A stretch of 64,000 nucleotides of DNA from an uncultured Pseudobutyrivibrio sp. (GCA_900546435.1 URCQ01000009.1:1-64000); one strand, 5' to 3'; positions 53,444 to 63,083 are shown, counted from the first letter of the stretch. The notes: a model not told the origin generated them from the letters alone. Numbers and translations are program-made.

Positions 53444-55048
53444 TTATAACTGAGGACCTGCAGAAACAAGTGCCTTACCAGCATCGTTACCTTCATACTT
53501 AGCGAAGTTCTTGTTGAATCTAGCAGCAAGATCTTTTGCCTTTTCTTCCCATTCAGAAGCATCAGCATAAGTATCTCTAGGATCTAAGATTGCTGGATCA
53601 ACACCAGGAAGTTCTGTTGGAACCTCAAAGTTGAAGTAAGGAATTGTCTTAGTAGGAGCATTCTTGATATCTCCGTTTAAGATAGCATCAATGATACCAC
53701 GAGTATCCTTGATAGAGATTCTCTTACCAGTTCCGTTCCATCCTGTGTTTACAAGATAAGCCTTAGCGCCGCTCTGTCCCATCTTCTTAACGAGTTCTTC
53801 AGCATACTTTGTTGGATGTAATTCCAAGAAAGCTTGTCCGAAGCAAGCTGAGAAAGTAGGAGTTGGCTCTGTGATACCACGCTCTGTACCAGCAAGCTTT
53901 GCTGTAAATCCTGATAAGAAATAGTACTGTGTCTGCTCTGGAGTCAGGATAGATACTGGAGGAAGTACACCAAACGCATCTGCTGACAAGAAGATAACAT
54001 TCTTTGCTGCTGGAGCAGAAGAGATTGGACGAACAATGTTTTTAATATGGTTGATTGGATAAGAAACACGTGTGTTTTCTGTAACACTCTTGTCTGCAAA
54101 GTCAATCTTGCCATTAGCATCCAATGTTACGTTCTCAAGAAGAGCATCTCTCTTGATTGCATTGTAGATGTCTGGCTCAGAATCCTTATCCAGATCGATA
54201 ACCTTAGCGTAGCAACCACCTTCGAAGTTGAATACACCGTTGTCATCCCAACCATGCTCATCATCACCGATCAAAAGACGCTTAGGATCGGTAGAAAGTG
54301 TTGTCTTACCTGTTCCAGAAAGACCAAAGAAGATAGCAGTGTTTTCACCATTTAAATCTGTGTTTGCAGAGCAGTGCATAGCAGCGATGCCCTTAAGTGG
54401 AAGATAGTAGTTCATCATAGAGAACATACCTTTCTTCATTTCTCCACCATACCATGTGTTGATGATAACCTGCTCACGGCTAGAAATGTTGAATGCTACA
54501 CATGTCTCAGAGTTAAGACCTAATTCCTTGTAGTTTTCAACTTTTGCCTTAGAAGCGTTGTAAACAACGAAATCAGGCTCGAAGTTTTCTAATTCTTCAG
54601 CAGTTGGCTTGATGAACATATTTGTTACAAAGTGAGCCTGCCAAGCAACCTCTACGATAAAACGGATAGCCATACGAGTATCAGCATTAGCACCGCAGAA
54701 TGCATCTACAACAAATAATCTCTTGTTGCAAAGTTCCTTCTTAGCGATTTCCTTAACAACTTCCCAAGTCTTTTCATCCATTGGATGGTTGTCATTCTTG
54801 TACTCGTCTGTTGTCCACCATACAGTGTCCTTAGAGTTCTCATCAACAACGATGTATTTGTCTTTAGGAGAACGTCCTGTGTAAACACCTGTCATAACGT
54901 TTACAGCACCAAGTTCACTTTCCTGGCCTTTTTCATAACCTTCTAATTCCGGCTTTGTCTCTTCTTTGAATAATTCTTCATAAGAAGGGTTGTGAACGAT
55001 TTCTGTGGTTCCGGAAATACCATACTTGCTTAAATTGATTTCTGCCAT
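53444..55048 (-). CDS. pckA: phosphoenolpyruvate carboxykinase (ATP)
   Basis: 534 residues from ATG 55048; the open frame extends 23 codons further but AGAGG fits this start. It converts oxaloacetate and ATP to PEP and CO2, or the reverse in many gut fermenters. Motifs: GRSPKDKYIV, the kinase-1 P-loop GLSGTGKTTLS around residue 245, the kinase-2 LIGDDEHGWD and the conserved FEGGCYAK. It is a single gene with its own promoter and shares a terminator with the exporter operon. Confidence 0.97.
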   Translation of the reverse strand: MAEINLSKYGISGTTEIVHNPSYEELFKEETKPELEGYEKGQESELGAVNVMTGVYTGRSPKDKYIVVDENSKDTVWWTTDEYKNDNHPMDEKTWEVVKEIAKKELCNKRLFVVDAFCGANADTRMAIRFIVEVAWQAHFVTNMFIKPTAEELENFEPDFVVYNASKAKVENYKELGLNSETCVAFNISSREQVIINTWYGGEMKKGMFSMMNYYLPLKGIAAMHCSANTDLNGENTAIFFGLSGTGKTTLSTDPKRLLIGDDEHGWDDNGVFNFEGGCYAKVIDLDKDSEPDIYNAIKRDALLENVTLDANGKIDFADKSVTENTRVSYPINHIKNIVRPISSAPAAKNVIFLSADAFGVLPPVSILTPEQTQYYFLSGFTAKLAGTERGITEPTPTFSACFGQAFLELHPTKYAEELVKKMGQSGAKAYLVNTGWNGTGKRISIKDTRGIIDAILNGDIKNAPTKTIPYFNFEVPTELPGVDPAILDPRDTYADASEWEEKAKDLAARFNKNFAKYEGNDAGKALVSAGPQL

Positions 55049-55089
55049 TTCTTTTAACCTCTTTTCTGTATGATTTGAAAATAGTAGCA

Positions 55090-55122
55090 GTACTTTGTTA
55101 AAAAATAAACATTTCAAAGTAC
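55090..55122 (-). promoter_or_regulatory. inverted repeat in the pckA leader
   Basis: GTACTTTG (55090-55097) and CAAAGTAC (55115-55122) form a perfect 8-bp inverted repeat separated by 17 bases. It lies directly downstream of the pckA -10 and so near the start of the transcript. It may be a repressor site or an mRNA hairpin. Confidence 0.45.
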
Positions 55123-55131
55123 CCTCATCAT

Positions 55132-55159
55132 ATTATACAATAATTCATCATAAAATCAA
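55132..55159 (-). promoter_or_regulatory. pckA promoter
   Basis: On the minus strand TTGATT (55159-55154) and TATAAT (55137-55132) are 16 bases apart, a near-consensus housekeeping promoter. Confidence 0.65.
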
Positions 55160-55235
55160 GAAAAATGCACATAAAAACAATCCTTTTTTCTCCATTTCAT
55201 CACGTATGTTGTTTCTTTATATAGGAAAGGGCGTA

Positions 55236-56081
55236 TTATATGGAGTGAAAACCCTTACCAAACACTTCACTTGTACTGGAAACGGACATGAATGCCTGCA
55301 AGCGATTATCGCGAATGTAATTACGTAATTCTACCGCCTGTGTGCGTGATAGTGAGGTGAAAATGATATATTTCTGACTGTTAGAATAAGCGCCGACGCC
55401 CTCGGTAATCGTTGCACTTCGTCCTAGATTTTTTGTGATAAAAGAGCAGATGTCATCTTTGTCATCACATACGATCGTGATGGATTTGCGCAGGTTGATC
55501 GTGGCAATAATGTCGTCAATTAAAAAAGATTTGACGGTCAGACCAACGAAGGAATAAAGTGCGGTTTTTAAGTCGAATACAAAGCAGGCTACAAGAATCA
55601 TCACAAGATCTGTGACAAACAGAGCAATGCCGATGTCTTTCATATTGGTATATTTTTTTAAAAGCATGGCAATAACATCCGTTCCACCGCTGGAAGCACC
55701 AATATGAAATAGGATGGCAGAGCCGATGGATGGTAAGGCAATCGCAAATATCAGATCCAACATAGGCTCGTTGGAAAGCGGGGCAGATAGAGGAAGCCAT
55801 TTTTCAAAGACAAGCAAAAGCAGGGAAAGGAGCATACTGGCGTAAGTTGTCTTTAATGCAAAACTTTTTCCTAGAAAAATAAAACCAATAATCAAAAGTA
55901 TGGTATTTGCAAGAAAAGTAAAAGCGGAAGCACTCAGCGGCGTGATTTTTGCGATAACAGCTGCAAAACCGGTGATGCCGCCAAAACAGAAATTATCCGG
56001 GAATTTAAAAAAGTAAATACCAATGGCCATAATAAAGGTACTCATAGTAATCATAACGAGACTGTTGATTTTGTGTTTCAT
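55236..56081 (-). CDS. YitT-family membrane protein (DUF161/DUF2179)
   Basis: 281 residues: five to six N-terminal membrane segments with the GGITGFAAVI motif and the HIGASSGGTDVIAMLL signature. A cytoplasmic DUF2179 domain (about 205-280; ITEGVGAYSNSQKYIIFTSL) follows. The function of the family is not established. It is transcribed on the minus strand upstream of pckA but separated from it by the pckA promoter. Confidence 0.9.
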   Translation of the reverse strand: MKHKINSLVMITMSTFIMAIGIYFFKFPDNFCFGGITGFAAVIAKITPLSASAFTFLANTILLIIGFIFLGKSFALKTTYASMLLSLLLLVFEKWLPLSAPLSNEPMLDLIFAIALPSIGSAILFHIGASSGGTDVIAMLLKKYTNMKDIGIALFVTDLVMILVACFVFDLKTALYSFVGLTVKSFLIDDIIATINLRKSITIVCDDKDDICSFITKNLGRSATITEGVGAYSNSQKYIIFTSLSRTQAVELRNYIRDNRLQAFMSVSSTSEVFGKGFHSI

Positions 56082-56238
56082 GATGCGATCATCTCCTTTG
56101 GTGTAAAAATAAAAGTGAAAACTTTACGCATATATTCTACTCACTTTTTGGTATTTTTTCTATAGAAGATATGATAAAATATAAAAGAATTGGAAAAAGT
56201 TGTATGGTAATAAGACAAACAGAGGAAGGGAGAACCTT

Positions 56239-57267
56239 ATGGCAAATAACAATAAGAAAAAGAAGAAAAAGCGTATGTCATATAAGAAGCGCATTGCAAT
56301 TATCGTGATTGCTCTTCTGGTAGCGATTTTGGCTCTTGTTGCATACATATTGTTTGGCAATAGCGGGAAAGACGAAAAGACAGATGACATTTTAGAGGGA
56401 TACACAACAATTGCCTTCTTTGGCGTGGACAATCGTTCGAATGGTAATTTTGACAGCGGAAACAGTGATACGGTGATGCTTTGCAACATCAACAACTACA
56501 CGAAGCAGGTAGAGATCGTGTCAATCTATCGAGATACCTTGATGGATGTTGATGGCGAAGGAACGTTCCGTAAATGTAATTATGCGTTTAATCATGGCGG
56601 AATGGACAATGCCATTGCTATGTTGAATCGCAATTTGGATCTGCAAATCAAAGATTATGTCGCAGTAGATTTTATGGCACTTGTAAATGCAGTGGATGCG
56701 GTAGACGGTATTGATCTTGAATTGTCGGATGCAGAAGTTGAGGCAATGAATGGTGGCTATATCGGAGAAGTAGGTGCTATTGTTGGTAAGGAGGCCAATC
56801 CGGTATCTGCGGGCATGCAGCATCTCGATGGTGTACAGGCAACTGCTTATTGCAGAATTCGTTCTACGGTAGGGGATGATTTTAAGAGAACGGAAAGACA
56901 ACGTACCGTCTTGACTCAGATTATTGCAAAGGCAAAGAGCGCAAATCCGGCACAGCTGGCATCTTTGATCGGCGGCGTATTTCCGGATGTAGATACCAGC
57001 CTTGAGATGGATCAGCTGATTTATCTGGCAAAGAACATGATGGATTATAATCTTGGTGAAACAAAGGGATTTCCATTTTCTAAGTCGACCGATCGCTTTG
57101 GGGATGGCATAGGATCCGCTGTAATTCCATGTAGCTTAGAGACCAATGTGGTACAGCTTCATCAGGAGCTATATGAAGATACAGAATACGAAGCATCGGA
57201 TGAAGTAAAGAACATTTCTGATGACCTGATTCGTTTTACAGGTTATGGCGCGAATGACGGAGATTGA
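56239..57267 (+). CDS. LytR-CpsA-Psr family cell-wall polymer ligase
   Basis: 342 residues from ATG 56239, behind GGAAGGGAG; codons upstream are not conserved-looking. A lysine-rich start, one membrane helix (about 16-38) and an extracellular LCP domain are present. Catalytic arginines are visible in VDNRSNG, VSIYRDTLMDV and in YCRIRSTVGDDFKRTERQRT. LCP enzymes attach teichoic acids or capsule to peptidoglycan. The gene has no operon partner here. Confidence 0.92.
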   Translation: MANNNKKKKKKRMSYKKRIAIIVIALLVAILALVAYILFGNSGKDEKTDDILEGYTTIAFFGVDNRSNGNFDSGNSDTVMLCNINNYTKQVEIVSIYRDTLMDVDGEGTFRKCNYAFNHGGMDNAIAMLNRNLDLQIKDYVAVDFMALVNAVDAVDGIDLELSDAEVEAMNGGYIGEVGAIVGKEANPVSAGMQHLDGVQATAYCRIRSTVGDDFKRTERQRTVLTQIIAKAKSANPAQLASLIGGVFPDVDTSLEMDQLIYLAKNMMDYNLGETKGFPFSKSTDRFGDGIGSAVIPCSLETNVVQLHQELYEDTEYEASDEVKNISDDLIRFTGYGANDGD

Positions 57268-57331
57268 TTTGGTTTTTCGTTGAAATGCGAAATGGAATGT
57301 GATAGAATAAGGCGAATTTCATAGAGAAATA

Positions 57332-57660
57332 ATTGGTGCCCTTCCAGGATGAGATAGGCTTGAGAAAGGGTTAAAAGGGAAACAGGTGAAATTCCTGTAC
57401 GATCTCGTCACTGTGATTAGGGAGTGCGTTTCTTTTGTTTTACGCCACTGATGCAAAGGCATTGGGAAGGTGAGAAACGCGTGATGATCTTTCAGCCAGG
57501 AAACCTGCCAGTTGTTTGGTACAGGAATCATTCCAGATCACGAGGCATTGGTCGTACTGTTTTTCGTAGTGCAAAACTGCATTTTTTGGTGTGCAGATTT
57601 TGGCTTGCATTAGGATTTGATTACTCTGTTCCTTTTTATATGGGGCAGAGTATTTCTTTT
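57332..57660 (+). promoter_or_regulatory. cobalamin riboswitch with terminator
   Basis: The cobalamin core is recognisable in order: GGTGCCC, AAAGGGAAACAGGTGAAATTC, GCCACTG, GGGAAGGTGAGAAACG and the B12 box AGCCAGGAAACCTGCC (57494-57509). Downstream, TACTCTGTTCC pairs with GGGGCAGAGTA (57622-57653) before TTTCTTTTT, an intrinsic terminator that should form when cobalamin is bound. It controls the chelatase/ABC/cobQ operon. Confidence 0.93.
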
Positions 57661-57732
57661 TATACAGTCTTTTCGTGGGGATATGACCTGTCAAAATCCT
57701 GTGAAAAGTAATGAAATAATAGGAGGAATCAG

Positions 57733-59313
57733 ATGAAAAAGAAAGTAATTTCACTTATGATGGTATGCATGTTAGCCGTTGGCCTTGCAACCGGTTGTGG
57801 CAGCAAAGATGCAGCACAGACAAGTAATACCGTTAGCGATCAGGAAGCAGCAGATAAGGTGGCAGAGCTGATTGATGCCATTTATGTGCAGGAAAGAACT
57901 GATAAGACAGACGAGCAGTGTGCTGCTGCAAAGAAAGCATGGGATGCTTTGACAGATGCGCAAAAGGAACTTGTCAGTGGAGAGAACGCAGACCCGGATT
58001 ATTTTGGAAGAGATACAGGGGATGCCTCTAAGGATGATCCTTTGAACCAGGATGACATCGGACCAAATGAGATTCTCGTTGTCAGTTTTGGTACATCCTT
58101 TAACGATAGCCGTGTCGCAGACATCGGTGGTGTAGAAAAGGCAATCGCAGAAGCAAATTCAGGCTGGTCTGTAAGACGTGCCTTCACAGCACAGATTATC
58201 ATCAACCATATTCAGGCAAGGGATGATGAAAAGATTGATAATGTAGAGCAGGCATTGGAACGTGCCGTAGACAATGGCGTGAAAAATCTTGTCATTCAGC
58301 CAACACATTTAATGCATGGTGCAGAATATGATGAACTGATGGAAACAGTCAAAGACTATATGGATAAGTTTGATTCTGTTTCTGTTGCAGAACCACTTCT
58401 TGGAGAAGTAGGAGATGATGCAAAAGTAATCAATGCAGATAAAAAGGCAGTTGCAGAAGCAATCACAGCACAAGCTGTAAAAGAAGCAAAATACGACTCT
58501 TTGGATGCTGCAAAAGAAGATAGCACTGCATTTGTATTTATGGGACATGGTACTTCTCATACAGCGAAAGTAAGCTATTCGCAGATGGCAACACAGATGG
58601 AAGAATTAGGTTACGATAATGTGTTTATCGGAACCGTAGAGGGCGAGCCGGAAGAGACCGCTTGTGAAAATGTCATTGAGACTGTTAAAGAAGCAGGCTA
58701 TAAGAACGTAATTTTACGTCCACTGATGGTGGTTGCCGGAGATCATGCAAACAATGATATGGCAGGGGATGATGAAGATTCTTGGAAGAGCCAGTTTGAA
58801 GCTTCTAAAGCATTTGATTCTGTAGAATGTCAGATTTCAGGACTTGGTGAAATCGAAGCAATTCAAAAGCTTTATGTACAGCATACAAAGGATGCTATTG
58901 CATCTACTGGCCTTATTGTAGACCTTGCAGCAAACGCAGAAGGTACAACAAAACTTGCAGATGGTACTTATCAGGCAAAGTTTACAACAGACAGCAGTAT
59001 GTTTCATGTCAATGAGGCAAACAATGATCTGGGCGAGTTGACTGTAAAAGACGGTAAGATGACCATTCATATTTCTCTTACCTCAAAGAAAATTGTAAAC
59101 CTTTATGAAGGACTTGCAGCGGATGCGCAAAAAGATACAAAGAATGTATTACAGCCAACGGTGGATACCGTGACATATAGTGATGGAACAACGGAAGAAG
59201 TCAATGGATTTGATGTGCCGGTTCCATATCTGGATAAGGAATTTGACCTTGCACTTTTGGGAACAAAAGGCACATGGTATGATCACAAGGTCATGGTATC
59301 TAGTCCACAGTAG
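57733..59313 (+). CDS. CbiK-type cobaltochelatase lipoprotein with C-terminal extra domain
   Basis: 526 residues after AGGAGG. A lipoprotein signal (MKKKVISLMMVCMLAVGLAT, lipobox ending GC) places it outside the membrane. The CbiK domain (about 110-400) has ILVVSFGTSFNDSR, PTHLMHGAEYD, FMGHGTSHTAKVSYSQM and the VVAGDHANNDMAGDDEDSWK signature with the metal-site histidines. A C-terminal beta domain (about 405-520, LADGTYQAKF start) resembles the next gene product. It may insert or remove cobalt in tetrapyrroles at the cell surface; the reaction is inferred. Confidence 0.88.
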   Translation: MKKKVISLMMVCMLAVGLATGCGSKDAAQTSNTVSDQEAADKVAELIDAIYVQERTDKTDEQCAAAKKAWDALTDAQKELVSGENADPDYFGRDTGDASKDDPLNQDDIGPNEILVVSFGTSFNDSRVADIGGVEKAIAEANSGWSVRRAFTAQIIINHIQARDDEKIDNVEQALERAVDNGVKNLVIQPTHLMHGAEYDELMETVKDYMDKFDSVSVAEPLLGEVGDDAKVINADKKAVAEAITAQAVKEAKYDSLDAAKEDSTAFVFMGHGTSHTAKVSYSQMATQMEELGYDNVFIGTVEGEPEETACENVIETVKEAGYKNVILRPLMVVAGDHANNDMAGDDEDSWKSQFEASKAFDSVECQISGLGEIEAIQKLYVQHTKDAIASTGLIVDLAANAEGTTKLADGTYQAKFTTDSSMFHVNEANNDLGELTVKDGKMTIHISLTSKKIVNLYEGLAADAQKDTKNVLQPTVDTVTYSDGTTEEVNGFDVPVPYLDKEFDLALLGTKGTWYDHKVMVSSPQ

Positions 59314-59336
59314 TAAAAAAAGGATATAGAGGAATC

Positions 59337-59762
59337 ATGAAAATACAAGAAAAACGAAATCATTGGAAACGATATGGCACAACGGTTTTGTGTCTGCTGG
59401 TGATGCTTATTTCATTCGTGGGATGTACAGCAAAAAAAGCAGATACGTTAGCAGACGGAACCTATCTTGTGGATGTTCGCCTGGAAGGTGGAAGCGGTAG
59501 AGCAACAGTAGCTTCACCGACAGAAATTACGGTCAAGAACGGAGAAATGACAGCAACCATTATCTGGAGCAGCAGTCATTATGATTACATGCTTGTGGAT
59601 GGTGAAAAATATGAAAATGAAGCAGAAGAAGGCATGGGTTCTACGTTTACCATACCGGTAAAAAATATCGAAGAACCACTAGATGTTGTAGGTGATACAA
59701 CAGCCATGAGTACACCTCATGAAATCGATTATACATTGTATTTTACATTGGAAGACAAATAA
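59337..59762 (+). CDS. small lipoprotein with a domain like the CbiK C-terminus
   Basis: 141 residues. The lipoprotein signal ends MLISFVGC. The mature domain starts LADGTYLVDVRLEGGSGRA, followed by a TEITVKNGEMTATIIW strand pair and SSHYDYM, then an alternating beta pattern to the end. The order of strands is like that of the extra domain of the preceding protein and is NEAT-like to my eye. It is probably a surface ligand-binding protein of the same uptake system. The gene lies 23 bases behind the chelatase gene. Confidence 0.65.
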   Translation: MKIQEKRNHWKRYGTTVLCLLVMLISFVGCTAKKADTLADGTYLVDVRLEGGSGRATVASPTEITVKNGEMTATIIWSSSHYDYMLVDGEKYENEAEEGMGSTFTIPVKNIEEPLDVVGDTTAMSTPHEIDYTLYFTLEDK

Positions 59763-59785
59763 AAGAATAGGAACCAAAAAGCAAG

Positions 59786-60934
59786 ATGAGAAATTGGAAA
59801 AAAAGAGGCATGAGCCTGTTACTTGCTGTGGTTATGATGCTGACTCTGGGCGCATGTGGCGTGCAGAGTCAGTCTGATACTACGGATCAGATTTCATTTG
59901 CATCCTTACAAAAAACAGGAGAGCTGACGCTTTCATATGCCACACAGTTTCAAGTGGAGTATTACGATCCTTACACGTTAATTACGATTGAACAAGAGGG
60001 ACGCTATCTGCTTGTGCCGGAGAAGGAAGAAGAACCGAAAAATTTACCGGAAGATGTTGTTATTTTAAAACAGCCGCTGGATAAGACGTATCTTGTATCA
60101 ACGTCAGTTATGGATTTTATCCGTCAATTGGATGTGATGTCATATATTTGTTTATCGGGAAGCAAAGAAAAAGACTGGTATATCAAAGAAGCGCAGGAAG
60201 CGATGAAGCAGGGCGATATGCTTTATGCTGGAAAATATAGTGCTCCGGATTATGAATGCATTTTGCAGGCAGGCTGTAATCTGGCCATTGAAAATACGAT
60301 GATCTATCATACACCGGAGGTAAAAGAAAAACTTGAAGAACTGGGGATACCGGTGTTGGTAGAAAAATCCAGCTATGAATCGCATCCGCTTGGACGATTG
60401 GAATGGATCAAGTTATATGGCGTATTATATGATGCACAAGATGCGGCAGAGTCCTATTTTAAAAGTGAAGAGGAAAAGATAATCCCATTATTAGAACAGG
60501 AAAATACCGGAAAGAAAGTAGCATTTTTCTCTGTGAATTCTGCCGGTGCGATCAATGTCAGAAAGCCAAATGACTATATTGCACAGATGATTGGCATGGC
60601 AGGTGGAAATTATGCACTAAATGATGTGATTCCAGAGGAAGAAAACGCTCTTTCTACCATGAACATGCAGATGGAAGACTTTTACAATGCGGCAAGGGAT
60701 GCAGACGTTTTGATTTACAACAGTGCAATCGAGGGAGAGATTACAAGCATCGATGACCTTTTAAGGAAAAATGGATTATTTTCCGACTTTTCTGCGGTTA
60801 AACAGAAAAAGGTGTACTGTACGTCAAAAAACTTTTTCCAGGAATCGACCGGAATGGCAGAATTTGTAGAAGATATCCATGCGGTATTGATTGGTGAGGA
60901 AAATCATCTGACCTATTTAAAGAAACTCAATTGA
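59786..60934 (+). CDS. ABC transporter substrate-binding lipoprotein (cobamide/siderophore class)
   Basis: 382 residues with a lipobox (LTLGAC). The rest is a class III (BtuF/FhuD-type) binding protein with two lobes and a connecting helix: YLVSTSVMDFIRQLD, YECILQAGCNLAIENTMIYH, a KLEELGIPVLVEKSSYE strand-helix unit, then KKVAFFSVNSAGAINVRK and GMAGGNYALND. It delivers its ligand to the permease encoded next (stop and start nearly touch). The riboswitch suggests cobalamin, a cobinamide or a related tetrapyrrole. Confidence 0.88.
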   Translation: MRNWKKRGMSLLLAVVMMLTLGACGVQSQSDTTDQISFASLQKTGELTLSYATQFQVEYYDPYTLITIEQEGRYLLVPEKEEEPKNLPEDVVILKQPLDKTYLVSTSVMDFIRQLDVMSYICLSGSKEKDWYIKEAQEAMKQGDMLYAGKYSAPDYECILQAGCNLAIENTMIYHTPEVKEKLEELGIPVLVEKSSYESHPLGRLEWIKLYGVLYDAQDAAESYFKSEEEKIIPLLEQENTGKKVAFFSVNSAGAINVRKPNDYIAQMIGMAGGNYALNDVIPEEENALSTMNMQMEDFYNAARDADVLIYNSAIEGEITSIDDLLRKNGLFSDFSAVKQKKVYCTSKNFFQESTGMAEFVEDIHAVLIGEENHLTYLKKLN

Positions 60935-60945
60935 TGGGAGAGAAC

Positions 60946-61947
60946 ATGAAACGATTTTTTGTAACAATGATGGGACTGGTGGCATTACTCGTGTTACTGG
61001 TGGCATGGAATATTGGTTCTGGAAGCGTGAGCGTTACAGCAGCACAGATGTGTGAGGTTCTGTTTCGCAAAACAACAGAAGGTACCTTTTATCATATTGT
61101 ATGGGATATTCGTATGCCACGTATGCTGGCGGCACTCTTTTTAGGTGGAGCGCTGGCGGTATCCGGATTCTTGTTACAGACTTTTTTTCAAAATCCCATT
61201 GCAGGACCTTATGTATTGGGTATTTCATCAGGCGCAAAAATGGTGGTAGCTGTCGTTATGATTGTCTGCCTGGGAAAAGGAATACAACTGTCGTCATTTG
61301 CGATGGTACTGGCTGCGTTTTTCGGTTCACTTTTAGCAATGGGCTTTGTGCTGCTTTTGTCCATGCGTGTACATAAAATGTCGCTGCTTGTTGTGTGTGG
61401 CATTATGATTGGTTATATCTGTTCTGCAATTACGGATTTTCTTGTGACATTTGCATCAGATTCCAATATTGTGAATTTACATAACTGGTCTATGGGCAGT
61501 TTTTCTGGAACAGATTGGGCGGATGTGCTGCTTTTTACGGTGATTATATGTATAACGGTTGCAGCAGTATTTTGGCTGGCAAAACCAATCGGCGCCTATC
61601 AGATGGGAGAAGCGTATGCTAGAAACATGGGGGTAAATATCCGCCTGCTTCGTGTTCTTTTAATTTTACTCTCCAGCCTGCTCTCCGGATGTGTAACCGC
61701 GTTTGCCGGTCCGATTTCCTTTGTGGGAATTGCTGTGCCGCATTTAATCAAGCAGGCAATGAAAACGGCGAAACCACTTTATTTGATTCCAGGCTGTTTT
61801 TTGGGTGGTGCTGTGGTAACACTTTTTTGTGATGGCATTGCCAGAAGTCTTTTTGCACCGACGGAAATCAGCATCAGCTCAGTGACGGCAGTATTTTTAG
61901 TTCCTGTGGTTATTGTGATGATGGTAAAAAGACAGGATGCCAGATAA
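60946..61947 (+). CDS. ABC transporter permease (BtuC/FecCD type)
   Basis: 333 residues from ATG 60946 after GGGAGAG (ATG 60934 is possible). It has about ten membrane helices and the FecCD patterns WDIRMPRMLAALFLGGALAV, NPIAGPYVLGISSGA and a GPISFVGIAVPHLIK loop that contacts the ATPase. It forms the channel for the compound bound by the preceding lipoprotein. Confidence 0.93.
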   Translation: MKRFFVTMMGLVALLVLLVAWNIGSGSVSVTAAQMCEVLFRKTTEGTFYHIVWDIRMPRMLAALFLGGALAVSGFLLQTFFQNPIAGPYVLGISSGAKMVVAVVMIVCLGKGIQLSSFAMVLAAFFGSLLAMGFVLLLSMRVHKMSLLVVCGIMIGYICSAITDFLVTFASDSNIVNLHNWSMGSFSGTDWADVLLFTVIICITVAAVFWLAKPIGAYQMGEAYARNMGVNIRLLRVLLILLSSLLSGCVTAFAGPISFVGIAVPHLIKQAMKTAKPLYLIPGCFLGGAVVTLFCDGIARSLFAPTEISISSVTAVFLVPVVIVMMVKRQDAR

Positions 61948-61967
61948 ACAGATGGGAGGGACAGAGG

Positions 61968-63083
61968 ATGTCAGAACAAAAAGAACAAAAAAAGATCGCT
62001 GTCGCTGACCTGATTGTTGGCTACGAAGGAAAAAGTGTATTAGCAAATATTAATTTTTGTGTGCATCCGGGAGAGATTCTGACACTGATTGGTCCGAATG
62101 GCTCAGGAAAGTCAACCCTTCTTAAAAGTATAACAAGACAGCTGCAAACCATTGCAGGAAATGTCTGGGTGGATGGGGAAGCGGTAGAAAGGATCACGGA
62201 TACCGCACTCGCAAAAAAGATGTCCATGGTTATGACAGAACGGATTGCACCGGAACTTATGACGTGTCGGGAAGTGGTAGAGACAGGGCGTTATCCTTAT
62301 ACCGGCCGATTTGGTATTTTAGGGGAGGAAGACAAGAAAAAAGTACAAGATGCACTGTGCCGTCTCCATGCGCTTGATGTGGCAGATAAGCTTTTTACAA
62401 AGGTGAGCGATGGGCAACGACAGCGGGTGATGTTAGCCCGTGCACTGTGTCAGGAACCGGACATTTTAATACTAGATGAACCGACATCATATCTGGATAT
62501 GCATTACAAGCTGGAAATTTTACAGTCGGTAAGAGACATGGCACGCAAGGAAAATCTGGCGGTTGTCATGTCGCTGCATGAACTCGATTTAGCGCAAAAG
62601 GTATCCGACGTTGTTGCATGTGTCGATGGAGACAGTATTTGTGCGATGGGAAAACCGGAAGAAATTTTCTGTGGGGATACGATAGCCACTTTATATGATG
62701 TGAAACCTGAAAATTTTGATGTTGTTTCCGGCAATATGTTTTTGCAGGGAGCGGAGGGAACACCACAGGTGTTTGTCATTGGTGGCGGCGGAAGTGGTGT
62801 GGCAATGTATTATGCCCTACAGCGTGAGCAAATTGCGTTTTCTGCCGGTATTTTGCAGGAAAATGATATGGAATATGCGGCGGAAGTGGTGTGGCAATGT
62901 ATTATGCCCTACAGCGTGAGCAAATTGCGTTTTCTGCCGGTATTTTGCAGGAAAATGATATGGAATATGCGGCGGCAAGGGCACTGGCAACAGATGTTGT
63001 GGCAACACCAGCTTTTTTCCCGATTACCATGGCACAAATCACAGAAGCACGAAAAAGGATTGATGCATGCACCTGGTGCATGA
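61968..63083 (+). CDS. ABC transporter ATPase (BtuD/FecE type), C-terminal extension frame-shifted
   Basis: The ATPase domain (residues 1 to about 250) is intact: Walker A GPNGSGKST, signature VSDGQRQRVMLARAL, Walker B DILILDEPTSYLD and switch histidine in SLHEL. A Rossmann-like extension begins at FVIGGGGSGVAMYYAL. A 92-bp tandem duplication there shifts the frame, so the present product ends at 63083 with unrelated residues. Without one repeat the frame would run to 63193, 13 bases into cobQ. Transport may still work; the extension is lost. Confidence 0.85.
   Translation: MSEQKEQKKIAVADLIVGYEGKSVLANINFCVHPGEILTLIGPNGSGKSTLLKSITRQLQTIAGNVWVDGEAVERITDTALAKKMSMVMTERIAPELMTCREVVETGRYPYTGRFGILGEEDKKKVQDALCRLHALDVADKLFTKVSDGQRQRVMLARALCQEPDILILDEPTSYLDMHYKLEILQSVRDMARKENLAVVMSLHELDLAQKVSDVVACVDGDSICAMGKPEEIFCGDTIATLYDVKPENFDVVSGNMFLQGAEGTPQVFVIGGGGSGVAMYYALQREQIAFSAGILQENDMEYAAEVVWQCIMPYSVSKLRFLPVFCRKMIWNMRRQGHWQQMLWQHQLFSRLPWHKSQKHEKGLMHAPGA
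62785..62975 (+). repeat. 92-bp tandem duplication bounded by GCGGCGG
   Basis: Bases 62785-62883 recur at 62877-62975 with no mismatch, an exact 92-base period. The 7-base sequence GCGGCGG occurs at the start, middle and end (62785, 62877, 62969), as expected for a duplication by replication slippage. As 92 is not a multiple of three, it shifts the reading frame. Confidence 0.95.
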
